A stretch of DNA of 64,000 nucleotides from Sinorhizobium sp. B11. Lineage in GTDB: Bacteria; Pseudomonadota; Alphaproteobacteria; Rhizobiales; Rhizobiaceae. The stretch spans positions 2,480,001 through 2,544,000 of the forward strand of contig CP091034.1 of the NCBI GenBank assembly GCA_039725955.1, in the 5' to 3' direction. Below are positions 53,076 to 61,901 of the stretch, piece after piece. Made by a program: the position numbers and the translations under genes. How positions within the stretch are numbered: the stretch's first letter is position 1; each line of letters begins with the position of its first letter. A model generated the notes under the pieces. The model ran no database searches. It saw only the letters and a list, made by a program, of their open reading frames with translations, and had not been told where the DNA came from.

Positions 53076-53361
53076 CAGCATCTGCCCGAAAATCGGAATC
53101 GATTTTCGGAAAGCCTGATGCGTAGATTCAAAGAGGTAGGGCGTCCTTAGTGCGTCCGAATGGACGCACGGCGCTCTAAAGCATGTCGCGCAAAAGTGTG
53201 CAGCGGTTTTGCTGCGACGACATGCGAAAACAAGAGCCTAAAGCGTGGCAAGCGAATCTGAAAGGTCGCGACACGCTTTAGAAAACATCCGCCGATTACA
53301 AACGCCCAAAGAACAGACGGGTAGCCCTTCCGGGCCACCCGTCGTCTTGACCCGTTCTCGA
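53076..53361. repeat. Mosaic of palindromic repeats between converging genes
   Basis: Contains hairpins CCGAAAATC/GATTTTCGG (53086-53109), GTGCGTCC/GGACGCAC (53150-53169), GCATGTCG/CGACATGC (53181-53225) and TAAAGCGTG/CACGCTTTA (53239-53280). No gene. These sequences are typical of dispersed rhizobial intergenic elements and may double as terminators for the converging kinase and sulfatase genes. Confidence 0.75.
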
Positions 53362-55044
53362 TCAGTTGCCTGGCTTGTTCCTGATCGCCGCGTCTATCTG
53401 CTTCTTCACAGCATCCAGGTTGAAGGAGGCCGGATCCTGCATTGGCGGGTAGTCGACCGCCGTGAGGGCGAGTTTGGCGACTTCCTGCTGAACACTCACG
53501 AAGCGCCAGAACTCGCGAGCAAAGAAGTCATTCATGTAGCCTCCACCCAGGTCATTGAGGCTTTGTTCGCCAATCGACGGTGTTCTCTCGAAGGGATCCT
53601 GACGGATATTGACCATGGTGGGCATATCAGTCGTTACCTTTCCGCCGGGCCAACCCTGCGGCTGTTGAAAGAACTGAAACTTGAAATTGTCGATGCGTAC
53701 AGCACCCAGAGCAGGGCCGGCGAAGTAGAAGAATTCATGACGTGCGGACGGCGAATTGCCCTCCAGCAGGTCCATCTGGTTGTAGCCGTCGAGGTGGTTC
53801 TTGTAGGTCGTATCACCCAGCTTCACGCCCTTCAGCAACTGGTCGGTGATGTTGGGATTGCCAGCCGCCGCCACCAGCGTGGGGAACCAATCCAGGGCGG
53901 AGAAAACACCGTTCTCGACCGTGCCCGGCTTGACCCTGCCCGGCCAGCGGATGATCGCGGGTGCGCGGAAGCCACCCTCCATCACAGTACCCTTGGTGCC
54001 CTTGAACGGGGTCATGCCGCCGTCAGGCCAGGTAAAGACTTCTGCGCCATTGTCGGTCGTGAAGACGACGATGGTGTTGTCGGTCTCGTCCGCATCTTCA
54101 ACGCATTTCAGGATGGCACCGACGCTGTCGTCCAGTTGCGCTATGCCGGCTTCTTCGAGACCATAATTCGTCTGGCTGTTCATCAAAGCCTGGTACTTGG
54201 GAGACAGGAACGTCCAGACATGCATGCGCGTCGTGTTGTGCCAGACGAAGAACGGTTTTCCTTCGGTCCTGGCCTTGTCCATGAAGTCGCAGGAAGCCTT
54301 GACCAGCACTTCGTCAAACGTTCCCATGTCGTACTTGGCCTTGGGCGTTACGTCATGCATGTTCGGCACGTTGGACATATCTGGGTATGGCGCCAGCGGG
54401 CCCTCGTCGATGATCTTCTGCTTGCCGATCTTGCCCCAGCGCGGCTGCTGGGTCGCGTCATCAGTGTCCGTAGCAAAGCTGTGCACCAGATTGCGCGGCC
54501 CGACTTTGTCACGATACGACTGGTCATCCGGGAACGAATACCAGTAGGGGTCCGACATGGCATCGAGATGGTACAGGTACCCGAAGAACTCATCGAAGCC
54601 ATGGAGAGTTGGCAGAAACTTGTTCAGATCGCCGAGATGGTTCTTGCCGAACTGGCCCGTGGCGTAGCCCTCGGTTTTGAGGACGGCGGCGATGGTTGCG
54701 GCCTTGTCCGGCATGCCCACATCTGCGCCCGCCTGACCCACAGTCGTCAGGCCGGTGCGCAACGGGATTTCACCGGTGATGAAGCTCGCCCGGCCGGCAG
54801 TGCAGCTCGCCTCGGCATAATAGTCGGTAAACATCATGCCCTCGGACGCCAGCTTGTCGAGGTTCGGCGTCTTCCCGGACATGATGCCCCGGTGGTAGGC
54901 ACCGATGTTGAACCAACCAACATCGTCGCCCATGATGACAAGAATGTTGGGTTTTGACTGCTGCTGAGCGACTGCCGGTGCACCCAGCGCGGTTGCGCAT
55001 GCGGAAGCCAGCAGACCAAAGCAAAGGTTTCTCATGGTACTCAT
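53362..55044 (-). CDS. Arylsulfatase (formylglycine sulfatase)
   Basis: 560 aa from the ATG at 55044, which follows GGAGG. Signal peptide (F-G-L-L-A-S-A-C-A-T-A-L-G-A-P-A-V-A) for periplasmic export. Metal-binding D-D (residues 40-41 in M-G-D-D-V-G), formylglycine-type Cys81 in C-T-A-G-R, and later D-N-G-A-E and K-G-T-K-G-T. Length and motifs match bacterial arylsulfatases, which hydrolyse sulfate esters to release sulfate. A formylglycine-generating enzyme or anaerobic maturase is not in the window. Confidence 0.95.
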   Translation of the reverse strand: MSTMRNLCFGLLASACATALGAPAVAQQQSKPNILVIMGDDVGWFNIGAYHRGIMSGKTPNLDKLASEGMMFTDYYAEASCTAGRASFITGEIPLRTGLTTVGQAGADVGMPDKAATIAAVLKTEGYATGQFGKNHLGDLNKFLPTLHGFDEFFGYLYHLDAMSDPYWYSFPDDQSYRDKVGPRNLVHSFATDTDDATQQPRWGKIGKQKIIDEGPLAPYPDMSNVPNMHDVTPKAKYDMGTFDEVLVKASCDFMDKARTEGKPFFVWHNTTRMHVWTFLSPKYQALMNSQTNYGLEEAGIAQLDDSVGAILKCVEDADETDNTIVVFTTDNGAEVFTWPDGGMTPFKGTKGTVMEGGFRAPAIIRWPGRVKPGTVENGVFSALDWFPTLVAAAGNPNITDQLLKGVKLGDTTYKNHLDGYNQMDLLEGNSPSARHEFFYFAGPALGAVRIDNFKFQFFQQPQGWPGGKVTTDMPTMVNIRQDPFERTPSIGEQSLNDLGGGYMNDFFAREFWRFVSVQQEVAKLALTAVDYPPMQDPASFNLDAVKKQIDAAIRNKPGN

Positions 55045-55645
55045 CGTGTATCCTCCGTTGAGTTTGCTCGTCGCTCGGCCCCGTTGGCACTGCTTCCCAG
55101 AGCAGAAGGATGCCCATCCTCTCGGCCGAAGACGATCTGATGTCGTGACAGTTCGCGGCATGGCGTTGCAGGAGATCGGGTATGTTGGCTATTTGAATGC
55201 CGCGCTGACTGCTCGCCATAGAGTGGCGACAGGCGTACCCGCTATCGAAGGGTCGATGGCCAGCAATGAAATACTTGCCCCGGCGTCTGCCTGGATGTCA
55301 GCAGTCGCCTTGGCGGATAATCGCACATCTTCGCCCTCGCCGCCAGATTGAAGGATCTCGTCGCCACACTCCGATGTGATAGGGACCCGGTGTATGGCAC
55401 CCACCGTAATGCCAAGCCCACATGCTGCGGCCCCCTCACCCTAACCCTCTCCCCGCTGGGTAGAGGGGACTTGCCACACGATGCCTTTGAGATCGCCGAG
55501 ACGGTGCGGCATCCCCTTCTCCCCGGCGGGGGTACGAAGGACGGGGCTACACGCTCGGACAGAAACCTCGCTCGCCAAGTCAATTCGGCCGGCGCAGTTA
55601 TTCTGCGCTATGAGCCGGTCAAGGCGTAACCCCCACCGGCTTGGA
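55045..55645. other. Intergenic region with degraded RIME-like copy
   Basis: 601 bp with no supported gene. It includes the degraded repeat at 55431-55545. Confidence 0.6.
55431..55545. repeat. RIME-like element E, degraded
   Basis: CCCCCTCACCCTAACCCTCT at the left and CCCCTTCTCCCCGGCGGGGG towards the right; the closing arm is lost. Confidence 0.65.
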
Positions 55646-56713
55646 TTATTCCTTCGCCGGCCCGCCCCGCCGCTCCAGCGCCGTCTTGCGGATGGTCTCC
55701 GCGATGTCAGGACTACTGCTCGACAACATCTGGAAATCCACGGCGTAGAGCGACAGCAGCGATACCTCGGTTGCTGCGCTGACCGTCGCTGAGCGCGGTT
55801 CGCCGCTGATCAACGCCATCTCGCCAAAGAAGTTTCCGGCGCCGAGTTCCACTGGATGGTCGGGTGTCGCCACGGTGACCCGCCCCTCGACAATGAAGAA
55901 CATCTGATCGCCAACATCGCCCTTGCGGCAGATCGCGGCACCTGCGGGGACAATGCGCGGTCGCAACGCCCGAACGATCTCGATCAGTGCAGCGGTACCA
56001 AGCTTCTGGAACAGGGGTACGGCAGCGACCAATTGCCAGTTGCGAACGAAGTCTTGGCGGCGAACCTCTTCGTAGAAGCCGGTGGCGAGGATGCCGGCCC
56101 AAAGTGCAAAAATACCAATCCCGCTCATCATCACCAATCCGGCCAGAACTCGACCTGCAAGGCTCTGCGGGATCTCGTCACCGTAGCCGGTCGTCGACAG
56201 CGTCACGACCGCCCACCACATCGCCTGCGGAATGCTGCCGAACCTATCGGGCTGGACGTCTCGCTCGATGACATAACCGGCCAACGCAGCGCCAAAAAGA
56301 ACGATGCCGAACACCGATGTCACGCCAAGCAGATTGCGCGATTCATTCGCGACCACCTTTGCCAGCAGCCTGAAAAAGGTCGAGTCGCGCAACGGCTTGA
56401 GAAGCCAAATGGCGCAATAGAGGTTTCGATCACGGGACCCAACGAACAAGAATGCAGCGGCAGGAACCAGAACCGCGAGCAAATCGATCACGAGGGCCGG
56501 CATCCCGCCCGACAGGCGGTGGCGCCGTGAAAGCAATGTTCCGCTCAATTGGAGAACATAGGCCAGCCAAATTGCCGCAAGTAGCAGCTCAAAGACAAGC
56601 CTCTCCTGTCCAGTAAGGCCCTCAGTCGTCAGCGCGGCAACGACCAAGAGACCGATTGCAGCGAACAGCGTGTTGAGCGGCGTTGAAATCTTTGAGAAAG
56701 GCACTGCCGACAT
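55646..56713 (-). CDS. Cyclic nucleotide-gated potassium channel (MlotiK1-like)
   Basis: 355 aa from the ATG at 56713 after GGGAG, the same length as the Mesorhizobium loti channel MlotiK1. Six membrane helices with a weakly charged S4, then the selectivity filter T-T-G-Y-G-D. After the pore the linker A-G-I-L-A-T-G-F-Y-E-E-V-R-R precedes the cyclic nucleotide-binding domain, with F-F-G-E-M-A-L-I and G-E-P-R-S-A-T phosphate-binding cassette. The protein should form a tetramer opened by cAMP. Very strong resemblance to MlotiK1. Confidence 0.96.
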   Translation of the reverse strand: MSAVPFSKISTPLNTLFAAIGLLVVAALTTEGLTGQERLVFELLLAAIWLAYVLQLSGTLLSRRHRLSGGMPALVIDLLAVLVPAAAFLFVGSRDRNLYCAIWLLKPLRDSTFFRLLAKVVANESRNLLGVTSVFGIVLFGAALAGYVIERDVQPDRFGSIPQAMWWAVVTLSTTGYGDEIPQSLAGRVLAGLVMMSGIGIFALWAGILATGFYEEVRRQDFVRNWQLVAAVPLFQKLGTAALIEIVRALRPRIVPAGAAICRKGDVGDQMFFIVEGRVTVATPDHPVELGAGNFFGEMALISGEPRSATVSAATEVSLLSLYAVDFQMLSSSSPDIAETIRKTALERRGGPAKE

Positions 56714-56828
56714 TAGATACTCCCAACCTCCCGGCATTCGTCGACAATAGATACCCTCGGCCCACACGCAAGGGAGGTTGGGGTGGCGCCTCGTTCAAAA
56801 GCAGCCTACCAGGCCTCCATAAGAACCC

Positions 56829-57539
56829 TCACGCGCCCCCACCCTGCCCCTCACCATTCGCCCGCACAACGAAACGCTTCGAGACCAGCCAGCAGCCGAG
56901 CGCCCAGAGTGCGCCGGCGACCCAGCCGGCCAGCACGTCCGTCGGGTAGTGAACGCCGAGATAGATGCGGCTGAGGCCGATGATGACGGCGAGGAAGATG
57001 CCGGCCGCCATGACGAAGATGCGTGTGGCGCGGTAGCGCTGCGTGCGGGCGAGCAGCGCGCCGAGCGTGAGATAGGTGACGGCGGAGACCATCGCATGGC
57101 CGCTCGGGAAGCTCATGTCGCTGACATCGACGAGATGCGGAACGATATCGGGCCTGGCGCGGGCGACGATGATCTTGAGCCCCGTGCTGGCGAGCCAGCC
57201 CGACAGGACCGAGAGAAACAGGAAGACGGCAATCCCGGTCTTGCGGTCGAGCAGCAGATAGACGGTCGCAAGCGCGGTCAGGATCGTCAGCACGGTCACG
57301 CCGCCGAGGCTGGTAATGTCGCCCATCGCGTGGGTGAGCCATGACGGGCCGATCGGCAGGCTGAGATCGCCCGGCTGGCGCAGCCACAAGAGGATCGTCT
57401 GGTCGAAGCCCAGCGTTTCGCCCTCCAGCACCTCGCTCGTCAGCCGCTGCAGCAGGAAAAGGCCGCCGGCGATGCATGCGAAGGTGATGAGCGTCATCGG
57501 CTCATACTGGTTCAGCCAGGTCTTGATACGCTGCTGCAT
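56829..57539 (-). CDS. PAP2-family phosphatase
   Basis: 236 aa from the ATG at 57539 after GGGAGAAG. Five or six membrane helices. Signature motifs are complete: K-I-I-V-A-R-A-R-P (KxxxxxxRP), P-S-G-H and S-R-I-Y-L-G-V-H-Y-P-T-D. It hydrolyses phosphate from lipid phosphates such as phosphatidate or undecaprenyl pyrophosphate at the periplasmic face. Confidence 0.95.
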   Translation of the reverse strand: MQQRIKTWLNQYEPMTLITFACIAGGLFLLQRLTSEVLEGETLGFDQTILLWLRQPGDLSLPIGPSWLTHAMGDITSLGGVTVLTILTALATVYLLLDRKTGIAVFLFLSVLSGWLASTGLKIIVARARPDIVPHLVDVSDMSFPSGHAMVSAVTYLTLGALLARTQRYRATRIFVMAAGIFLAVIIGLSRIYLGVHYPTDVLAGWVAGALWALGCWLVSKRFVVRANGEGQGGGA

Positions 57540-57669
57540 TCTTCTCCCGTCACACAAGATTACACGCCCGGAAAGTTCCGGCGCAGGAACCCATCAACTG
57601 TGTGCAGCGGCTTGATTTTGCAAGGGGTGGCTGCCTCCGGCCGGCCCTCGCCGGCGAGCGGCAGGCCGA

Positions 57670-58122
57670 TCAGAGCCGGATGGCCGTTTCCTCCTTCGCC
57701 GTGCGGATGACGATCATGGTGAAATAGCGGGCGACATTGTTTTCGTCGCGGAAAAGCCGTTCGCACAGCGTATCGAATTCCTCCATGTCGCGCAGGCGCA
57801 GCATCAGCACGACATCGGTTTCGCCCGTCACGGAATAGGCTTGCGAGACCGCCTCCTCGGCGACCGCGATATCGAGAAAGCGGCGCATATGCGTCTCGCC
57901 ATGCAGCTTCAGTTCCACCGTCACCAGCGCCTTGATCCCGCGCCCTGCCTTTGCCGGATTGAGGATCGCGACGATGCGGTCGATGACACCCGATTTGCGC
58001 AGCCGCTGCAGGCGGCGCAGGCAGCTGGAAGGAGCAAGACCCACCTCGTCGGCCATGTCGATATTCGTGCGCGACGCGTCGCGCTGCATGAGGTTCAGGA
58101 GTTTGCGGTCGATGCGATCCAT
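57670..58122 (-). CDS. Lrp/AsnC-family regulator
   Basis: 150 aa from the ATG at 58122; the open frame upstream has no credible start. AsnC-type helix-turn-helix (D-R-I-D-R-K-L-L-N-L-M-Q-R-D and A-P-S-S-C-L-R-R-L-Q-R-L) and RAM domain (A-L-V-T-V-E-L, V-T-G-E-T-D-V-V-L-M). Divergent from the gate-domain membrane protein at 58242 with 119 bp between starts, so it probably responds to an amino acid and controls that gene. Confidence 0.95.
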   Translation of the reverse strand: MDRIDRKLLNLMQRDASRTNIDMADEVGLAPSSCLRRLQRLRKSGVIDRIVAILNPAKAGRGIKALVTVELKLHGETHMRRFLDIAVAEEAVSQAYSVTGETDVVLMLRLRDMEEFDTLCERLFRDENNVARYFTMIVIRTAKEETAIRL

Positions 58123-58241
58123 TCCCGGAGCATAGTGGCCGCACCGGCATTTGCAATAAAATTGCAAGGCACTGCAATCTTTGACCGCAAATTCGAAGCG
58201 AACGGGTCTAGCAGATTGGGGCACCACAAAAGGGGTCTCCG

Positions 58242-59219
58242 ATGTCGTTCCTATCCTTCGTGAAGCGCAATACCAGCCAGACACTCGCCATCTACTGGGT
58301 GCTTGTCCGCATCACCGTTCCGATCGCAATCCTGACCGAGATCCTGTCGCGGATGGGCCTGGTCAAGGCGGCAGCACCCGCCTTCGCGCCGGTCATGAAC
58401 CTGATCGGGCTTCCGCCGGAACTGGGCCTTGCCTGGCTGACGGGCATGCTGGTCGGGATCTGGGGCGCCGTCCCGCTCGTCTTCACCCTCGTTCCCGCAT
58501 CCTCGCTCAGCGTCGCGGACGTGACGGTCTTCTCGGCCCTGATCCTCTTTGCGCACGGCCTGCCGATCGAGCAGAAGATCATCCAGAAAGCCGGCCCGGG
58601 CATGATCGCGACCACGGTGCTGCGCATCGCGGGCGGCCTTCTCTACGCCTTCATGCTGCACCATGTTCTCTCGGCAACGGGCTGGCTGTCGGCGCCGGTC
58701 GATCCCGTCTGGCTGCCGATGGGCGCGACACCCGGCTGGGCCGATTACCTCTGGGGTCTTGCCGAGACCATGATGTGGATGCTCGTCATCCTGCTTGCCC
58801 TCTCATGGATGCTCGAGATCCTCAAGGTGACCGGGCTCATGGAATGGATGATGAAGGCGCTTTCGCCCGTGCTTCGCCTTGCCGGCATCCGCGGCGAGGC
58901 CGGACAACTGACGGCGATCGGCCTGTTCCTCGGCATTTCCTACGGCGCCGGCCTGCTGATCCGCGAGGCGCAATCGGGGGCGATCTCCCCGCGCCAGATC
59001 TTTCTCTCCTGCGTGTTCATGGGTTTTGCCCATAGCGTCATCGAGGACACGATCGTGGTGATGTCGCTCGGCGCCGACCTCAACGGCGTCCTGACCGGCC
59101 GGCTCGTCTTTGCGGTTGCGGCCTGCGCGGCCATCGCCGCCCTGCTTCGCCGCCTGCCCGACAAGGCTTTCTTCGCCCGGATGTTCCGGCCGGTGACCAT
59201 GGAGGCCGAACGGCGATAG
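58242..59219 (+). CDS. Nucleoside-recognition (Gate) domain membrane protein
   Basis: 325 aa. About nine membrane helices. Repeated Gate-type segments: G-L-P-P-E-L-G-L-A-W-L-T-G-M-L-V-G-I-W-G and S-Y-G-A-G-L-L-I-R-E, as in nucleoside-recognition proteins such as SpmA/SpmB/YjiH. The transport substrate is not known; pairing with an Lrp-type gene points to an amino-acid-related compound. Confidence 0.85.
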   Translation: MSFLSFVKRNTSQTLAIYWVLVRITVPIAILTEILSRMGLVKAAAPAFAPVMNLIGLPPELGLAWLTGMLVGIWGAVPLVFTLVPASSLSVADVTVFSALILFAHGLPIEQKIIQKAGPGMIATTVLRIAGGLLYAFMLHHVLSATGWLSAPVDPVWLPMGATPGWADYLWGLAETMMWMLVILLALSWMLEILKVTGLMEWMMKALSPVLRLAGIRGEAGQLTAIGLFLGISYGAGLLIREAQSGAISPRQIFLSCVFMGFAHSVIEDTIVVMSLGADLNGVLTGRLVFAVAACAAIAALLRRLPDKAFFARMFRPVTMEAERR

Positions 59220-59554
59220 GGATCGGCCTCGGCAAGTCCGGCGCGGGCAAGTCCGGCGCGGGCAGGTCCCGCGCCGATCACGTCGGGTTCACCGAACTTT
59301 GTACTCACCTCTTCATCTACCGCTTTCTCGACCTTCGTATAGTTACAAATCCCGGCCAACGCGGTGATCTTGATGGGACGGAAGAACAGTCACTCCTGGA
59401 TAGCGGATGGTTGGCCATGGATCGAGACACGCCCTGTCAGCGCATGAACGGCCACGCGCCCTTGCAGCCGATCCCCCATCCCCGCTCCGCGAAATCCCTG
59501 GCATCCCCTCCCTCCCGACCGCGCCATCCTCAAATCCGCATAGAGAAGAACCGC
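59220..59554. other. Intergenic region with a 15-bp tandem repeat
   Basis: 335 bp without a gene. Three tandem copies of GGCAAGTCCGGCGCG (the last diverged) lie at 59231-59275. Confidence 0.6.
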
Positions 59555-60073
59555 ATGCACAAGACAGTGCTGGCCGCCGCCGCAGCGCTTGCCGTTTCCG
59601 CCGTGCCCTCGCTTGCCGCCGGCAAGGAACCGCTGAATGATCGAGCCGCCAACCAGATCAGGTCGCAGTTCTCCAGGCTGATGGATCTCGCCAACCGGCA
59701 CGATTTCAAGGGCCTGCACGCAATGTTCTGGCAATCGCCCTCTGCCCTCCTCGTCGCCAAGAGCGCCATTCCCGCCGAAGGAAACTGGGCAGGTTTCTGG
59801 GGCAACGAAGCGATCGACCAGAAACTGCACGACATCGGCACATCCGGCCCGGTCGTGCTCGAGCCGGACTACACGAAACTCAAGGTCGTCGGCCTGACGC
59901 CTGATGTGGCCGAATCCTACGCGCCGATGAACATCACCGTCTCCTATGCCGGCCAGGACGGGACGCCCAAGCCCTTCCTGATGATCATCGACTGGATTCA
60001 TGTCGGAAAGGACTGGAAGGTTGCTTCGGAAATCATTCTGCCGGTGCCGCCGGCACCTGCCGCCAAGGGTTAG
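59555..60073 (+). CDS. Exported NTF2/SnoaL-like protein
   Basis: 172 aa from the ATG at 59555. Signal peptide (V-L-A-A-A-A-A-L-A-V-S-A-V-P-S-L-A-A). The mature part has the cone-shaped NTF2 pattern: L-M-D-L-A-N-R-H-D-F-K-G-L, F-W, and V-I-D/I-D-W-I-H-V-G-K-D-W-K-V-A-S. These proteins often bind or isomerise small molecules; no catalytic pair is certain. Periplasmic. Confidence 0.8.
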   Translation: MHKTVLAAAAALAVSAVPSLAAGKEPLNDRAANQIRSQFSRLMDLANRHDFKGLHAMFWQSPSALLVAKSAIPAEGNWAGFWGNEAIDQKLHDIGTSGPVVLEPDYTKLKVVGLTPDVAESYAPMNITVSYAGQDGTPKPFLMIIDWIHVGKDWKVASEIILPVPPAPAAKG

Positions 60074-60165
60074 CTGCCCGCAAGACTGAAACCCTCCCCA
60101 ACCCTACACCGCCCGTGCCGCATGCCCCCGTTCAGGCACGGAGCAACAACAGAAAGGACCTCGAA

Positions 60166-60558
60166 ATGTCTGCAATGACCAGAACCCTCTTCGTTTCCCT
60201 CGGCCTCGCCCTGATGTCGGCACCGCTCGCAGAGGCAAAGACCATGTCGCCCGCTGCCGTCGCAACGATCGGACAGCACAAGCTGCTGACGGATGCCGAT
60301 GGCCTGTCGCTTTACACCTTCGACAAGGACCAGCCCGGAAAGTCCGACTGCACCCTGCTCTGCGCTCTCGCCTGGCCTCCGTTCGAAGCACCGGCCGGCG
60401 CCAAGGCTTCCGGCCCCTGGAGCGTCATCACGCGGCCGACGGGCGTCACCCAGTGGGCCTATAACGGCGCGCCGCTCTATACCTATCACTTCGATTCCCA
60501 GCCGGGAGACGTCCATGGCGACGGCGCCGAAGGCGTCTGGCATGTCGCCCGGCCCTGA
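60166..60558 (+). CDS. Exported COG4315-type secreted repeat protein
   Basis: 130 aa, AGAAAGGACC upstream of the ATG. Signal peptide (L-F-V-S-L-G-L-A-L-M-S-A-P-L-A-E-A). Two copies of the Secreted_repeat motif: G-L-S-L-Y-T-F-D-K-D and W-A-Y-N-G-A-P-L-Y-T-Y. The first is followed by C-T-L-L-C-A-L-A-W-P-P with two Cys. The family is common in soil bacteria and of unknown function. Follows the NTF2-like gene by 92 bp, perhaps cotranscribed. Confidence 0.88.
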   Translation: MSAMTRTLFVSLGLALMSAPLAEAKTMSPAAVATIGQHKLLTDADGLSLYTFDKDQPGKSDCTLLCALAWPPFEAPAGAKASGPWSVITRPTGVTQWAYNGAPLYTYHFDSQPGDVHGDGAEGVWHVARP

Positions 60559-61101
60559 GGTCGGCTCTCCGACAACTCGCTGAAGAGATCACATCCATCA
60601 TGACGTTTGCGGAAGGTGCGCGGGAATTGGTACCGCCAAAAACCGCACCATAGGCAATCTCTTGCCGCCCCGACGCTGGCGCGCTCATCCTATTGGCGTC
60701 AATGCGCCGGGACGGTTCTTTGAATCTTTACAAGCCCGAGCATAGCGGTCGCGCGCCGTGCGCCCCGCCCCTCTAGTCTCATCCTCAGTGAAAAACCGGA
60801 AATCTCCGACGTAGTCGAAAACGCAGTTTCGATCTGCTGAAGCTGGCATTGGTGCAGTCGGTCGATCAGACCACGCCGACAACACAATGTGACGCATGAC
60901 CGCCTGTTTTTCGAGCAGGACACTTTCTCCCGCTCGCAAACATTCCCCCAATTTTCGCCGGAACGCGGCATAGCACTTATTTGTGGATCACGTGCAATTT
61001 CGCCGCGAAAATGCGGCGCCGATGTTGCCAATATGTTCCAAAGCAGCTCTCATCAACCAAGAGGGGGACGCTGATTCGTATTAAGTTATGGTGGCTGGAA
61101 C
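60559..61101. other. Intergenic region upstream of the HUH gene
   Basis: 543 bp without a supported gene. It contains TGTGGATCA near 60980, one mismatch from a DnaA box. No iterons or clear hairpin seen. Confidence 0.5.
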
Positions 61102-61737
61102 GTGCCCAAAACCGAATATGGAATTTACACTGACGTCCTAAACCGTCACCCCGCCGAAAATATCTGTCATGCTTTTGATTTCGCTGCCTGGCTTGGCTGC
61201 CCCCTAAACAACTACCTTGTTATCAATTTCGATAGCGAGAGCGCAGAACAATCGGGCGACATCTTCCGGGCGGTCAGACATAAATACCGCGACTGGCTGA
61301 ACCGTCGCACCAAGCAACTCCACGGCTTCGCCCTGCCTCCCATGTACGTCTACACTCACGAAAATCCGGACGGCCATGCCCACTGTAACTGGGTCGTACA
61401 TGTTCCTCCCGCCCTGCAAGCTGATTTCGACAAGAAGCGGCTGAAATGGATCGAGCGAGCGCATCGGAATGTACGTCGTTACGATGTGAAGGTAGAACCC
61501 GTTTGTCCAGAGACCGCAAAAACCCTCTGTAAATACATCATCAAAGGTACGGATCCGTTGTATGTGAATTATCTGCACCTTCAGGAGTATGCAGAACCAC
61601 AGGGCCGTGTGTGGGGACGGCGGGCGGGCACCAGCCCGGCGCTCAGTCGTGGTGCAAGGACCGAGGCTGGTTTCGTTGCGAAGCGGGATCGTGGGAAGCT
61701 CCGAGCTGCTAACTATGCCCGTCGCAATGCAGCTTGA
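61102..61737 (+). CDS. HUH endonuclease-like replication protein
   Basis: 211 aa from a GTG at 61102; the frame is closed 30 bp upstream. The metal-binding HUH motif is H92-A93-H94 in P-D-G-H-A-H-C-N-W-V-V-H-V-P, with Glu87 in H-E-N-P. The candidate nucleophile is Tyr145 in C-K-Y-I-I-K-G-T-D. W-G-R-R-A-G-T-S near 171-178 resembles the tails of Rep-like proteins of small phages and plasmids. Neighbours are ordinary chromosomal genes, so it is an orphan, perhaps from an integrated small replicon. Assignment by motif only. Confidence 0.6.
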   Translation: MPKTEYGIYTDVLNRHPAENICHAFDFAAWLGCPLNNYLVINFDSESAEQSGDIFRAVRHKYRDWLNRRTKQLHGFALPPMYVYTHENPDGHAHCNWVVHVPPALQADFDKKRLKWIERAHRNVRRYDVKVEPVCPETAKTLCKYIIKGTDPLYVNYLHLQEYAEPQGRVWGRRAGTSPALSRGARTEAGFVAKRDRGKLRAANYARRNAA

Positions 61738-61901
61738 TGCCGCTTGGCCGGATTTGGTTACCTATTTGCTCGAGTGCCGTGCTACGAACTTGCCCTACCG
61801 CGCAATCGTTCCAACTATAGCGAGCTTATGTTCGCGCACAGACGCTTCAGATCAGCGCCTGCGCATCCCCCGAAATCAGAGCCTCCGGAAAAGGGACGCG
61901 A

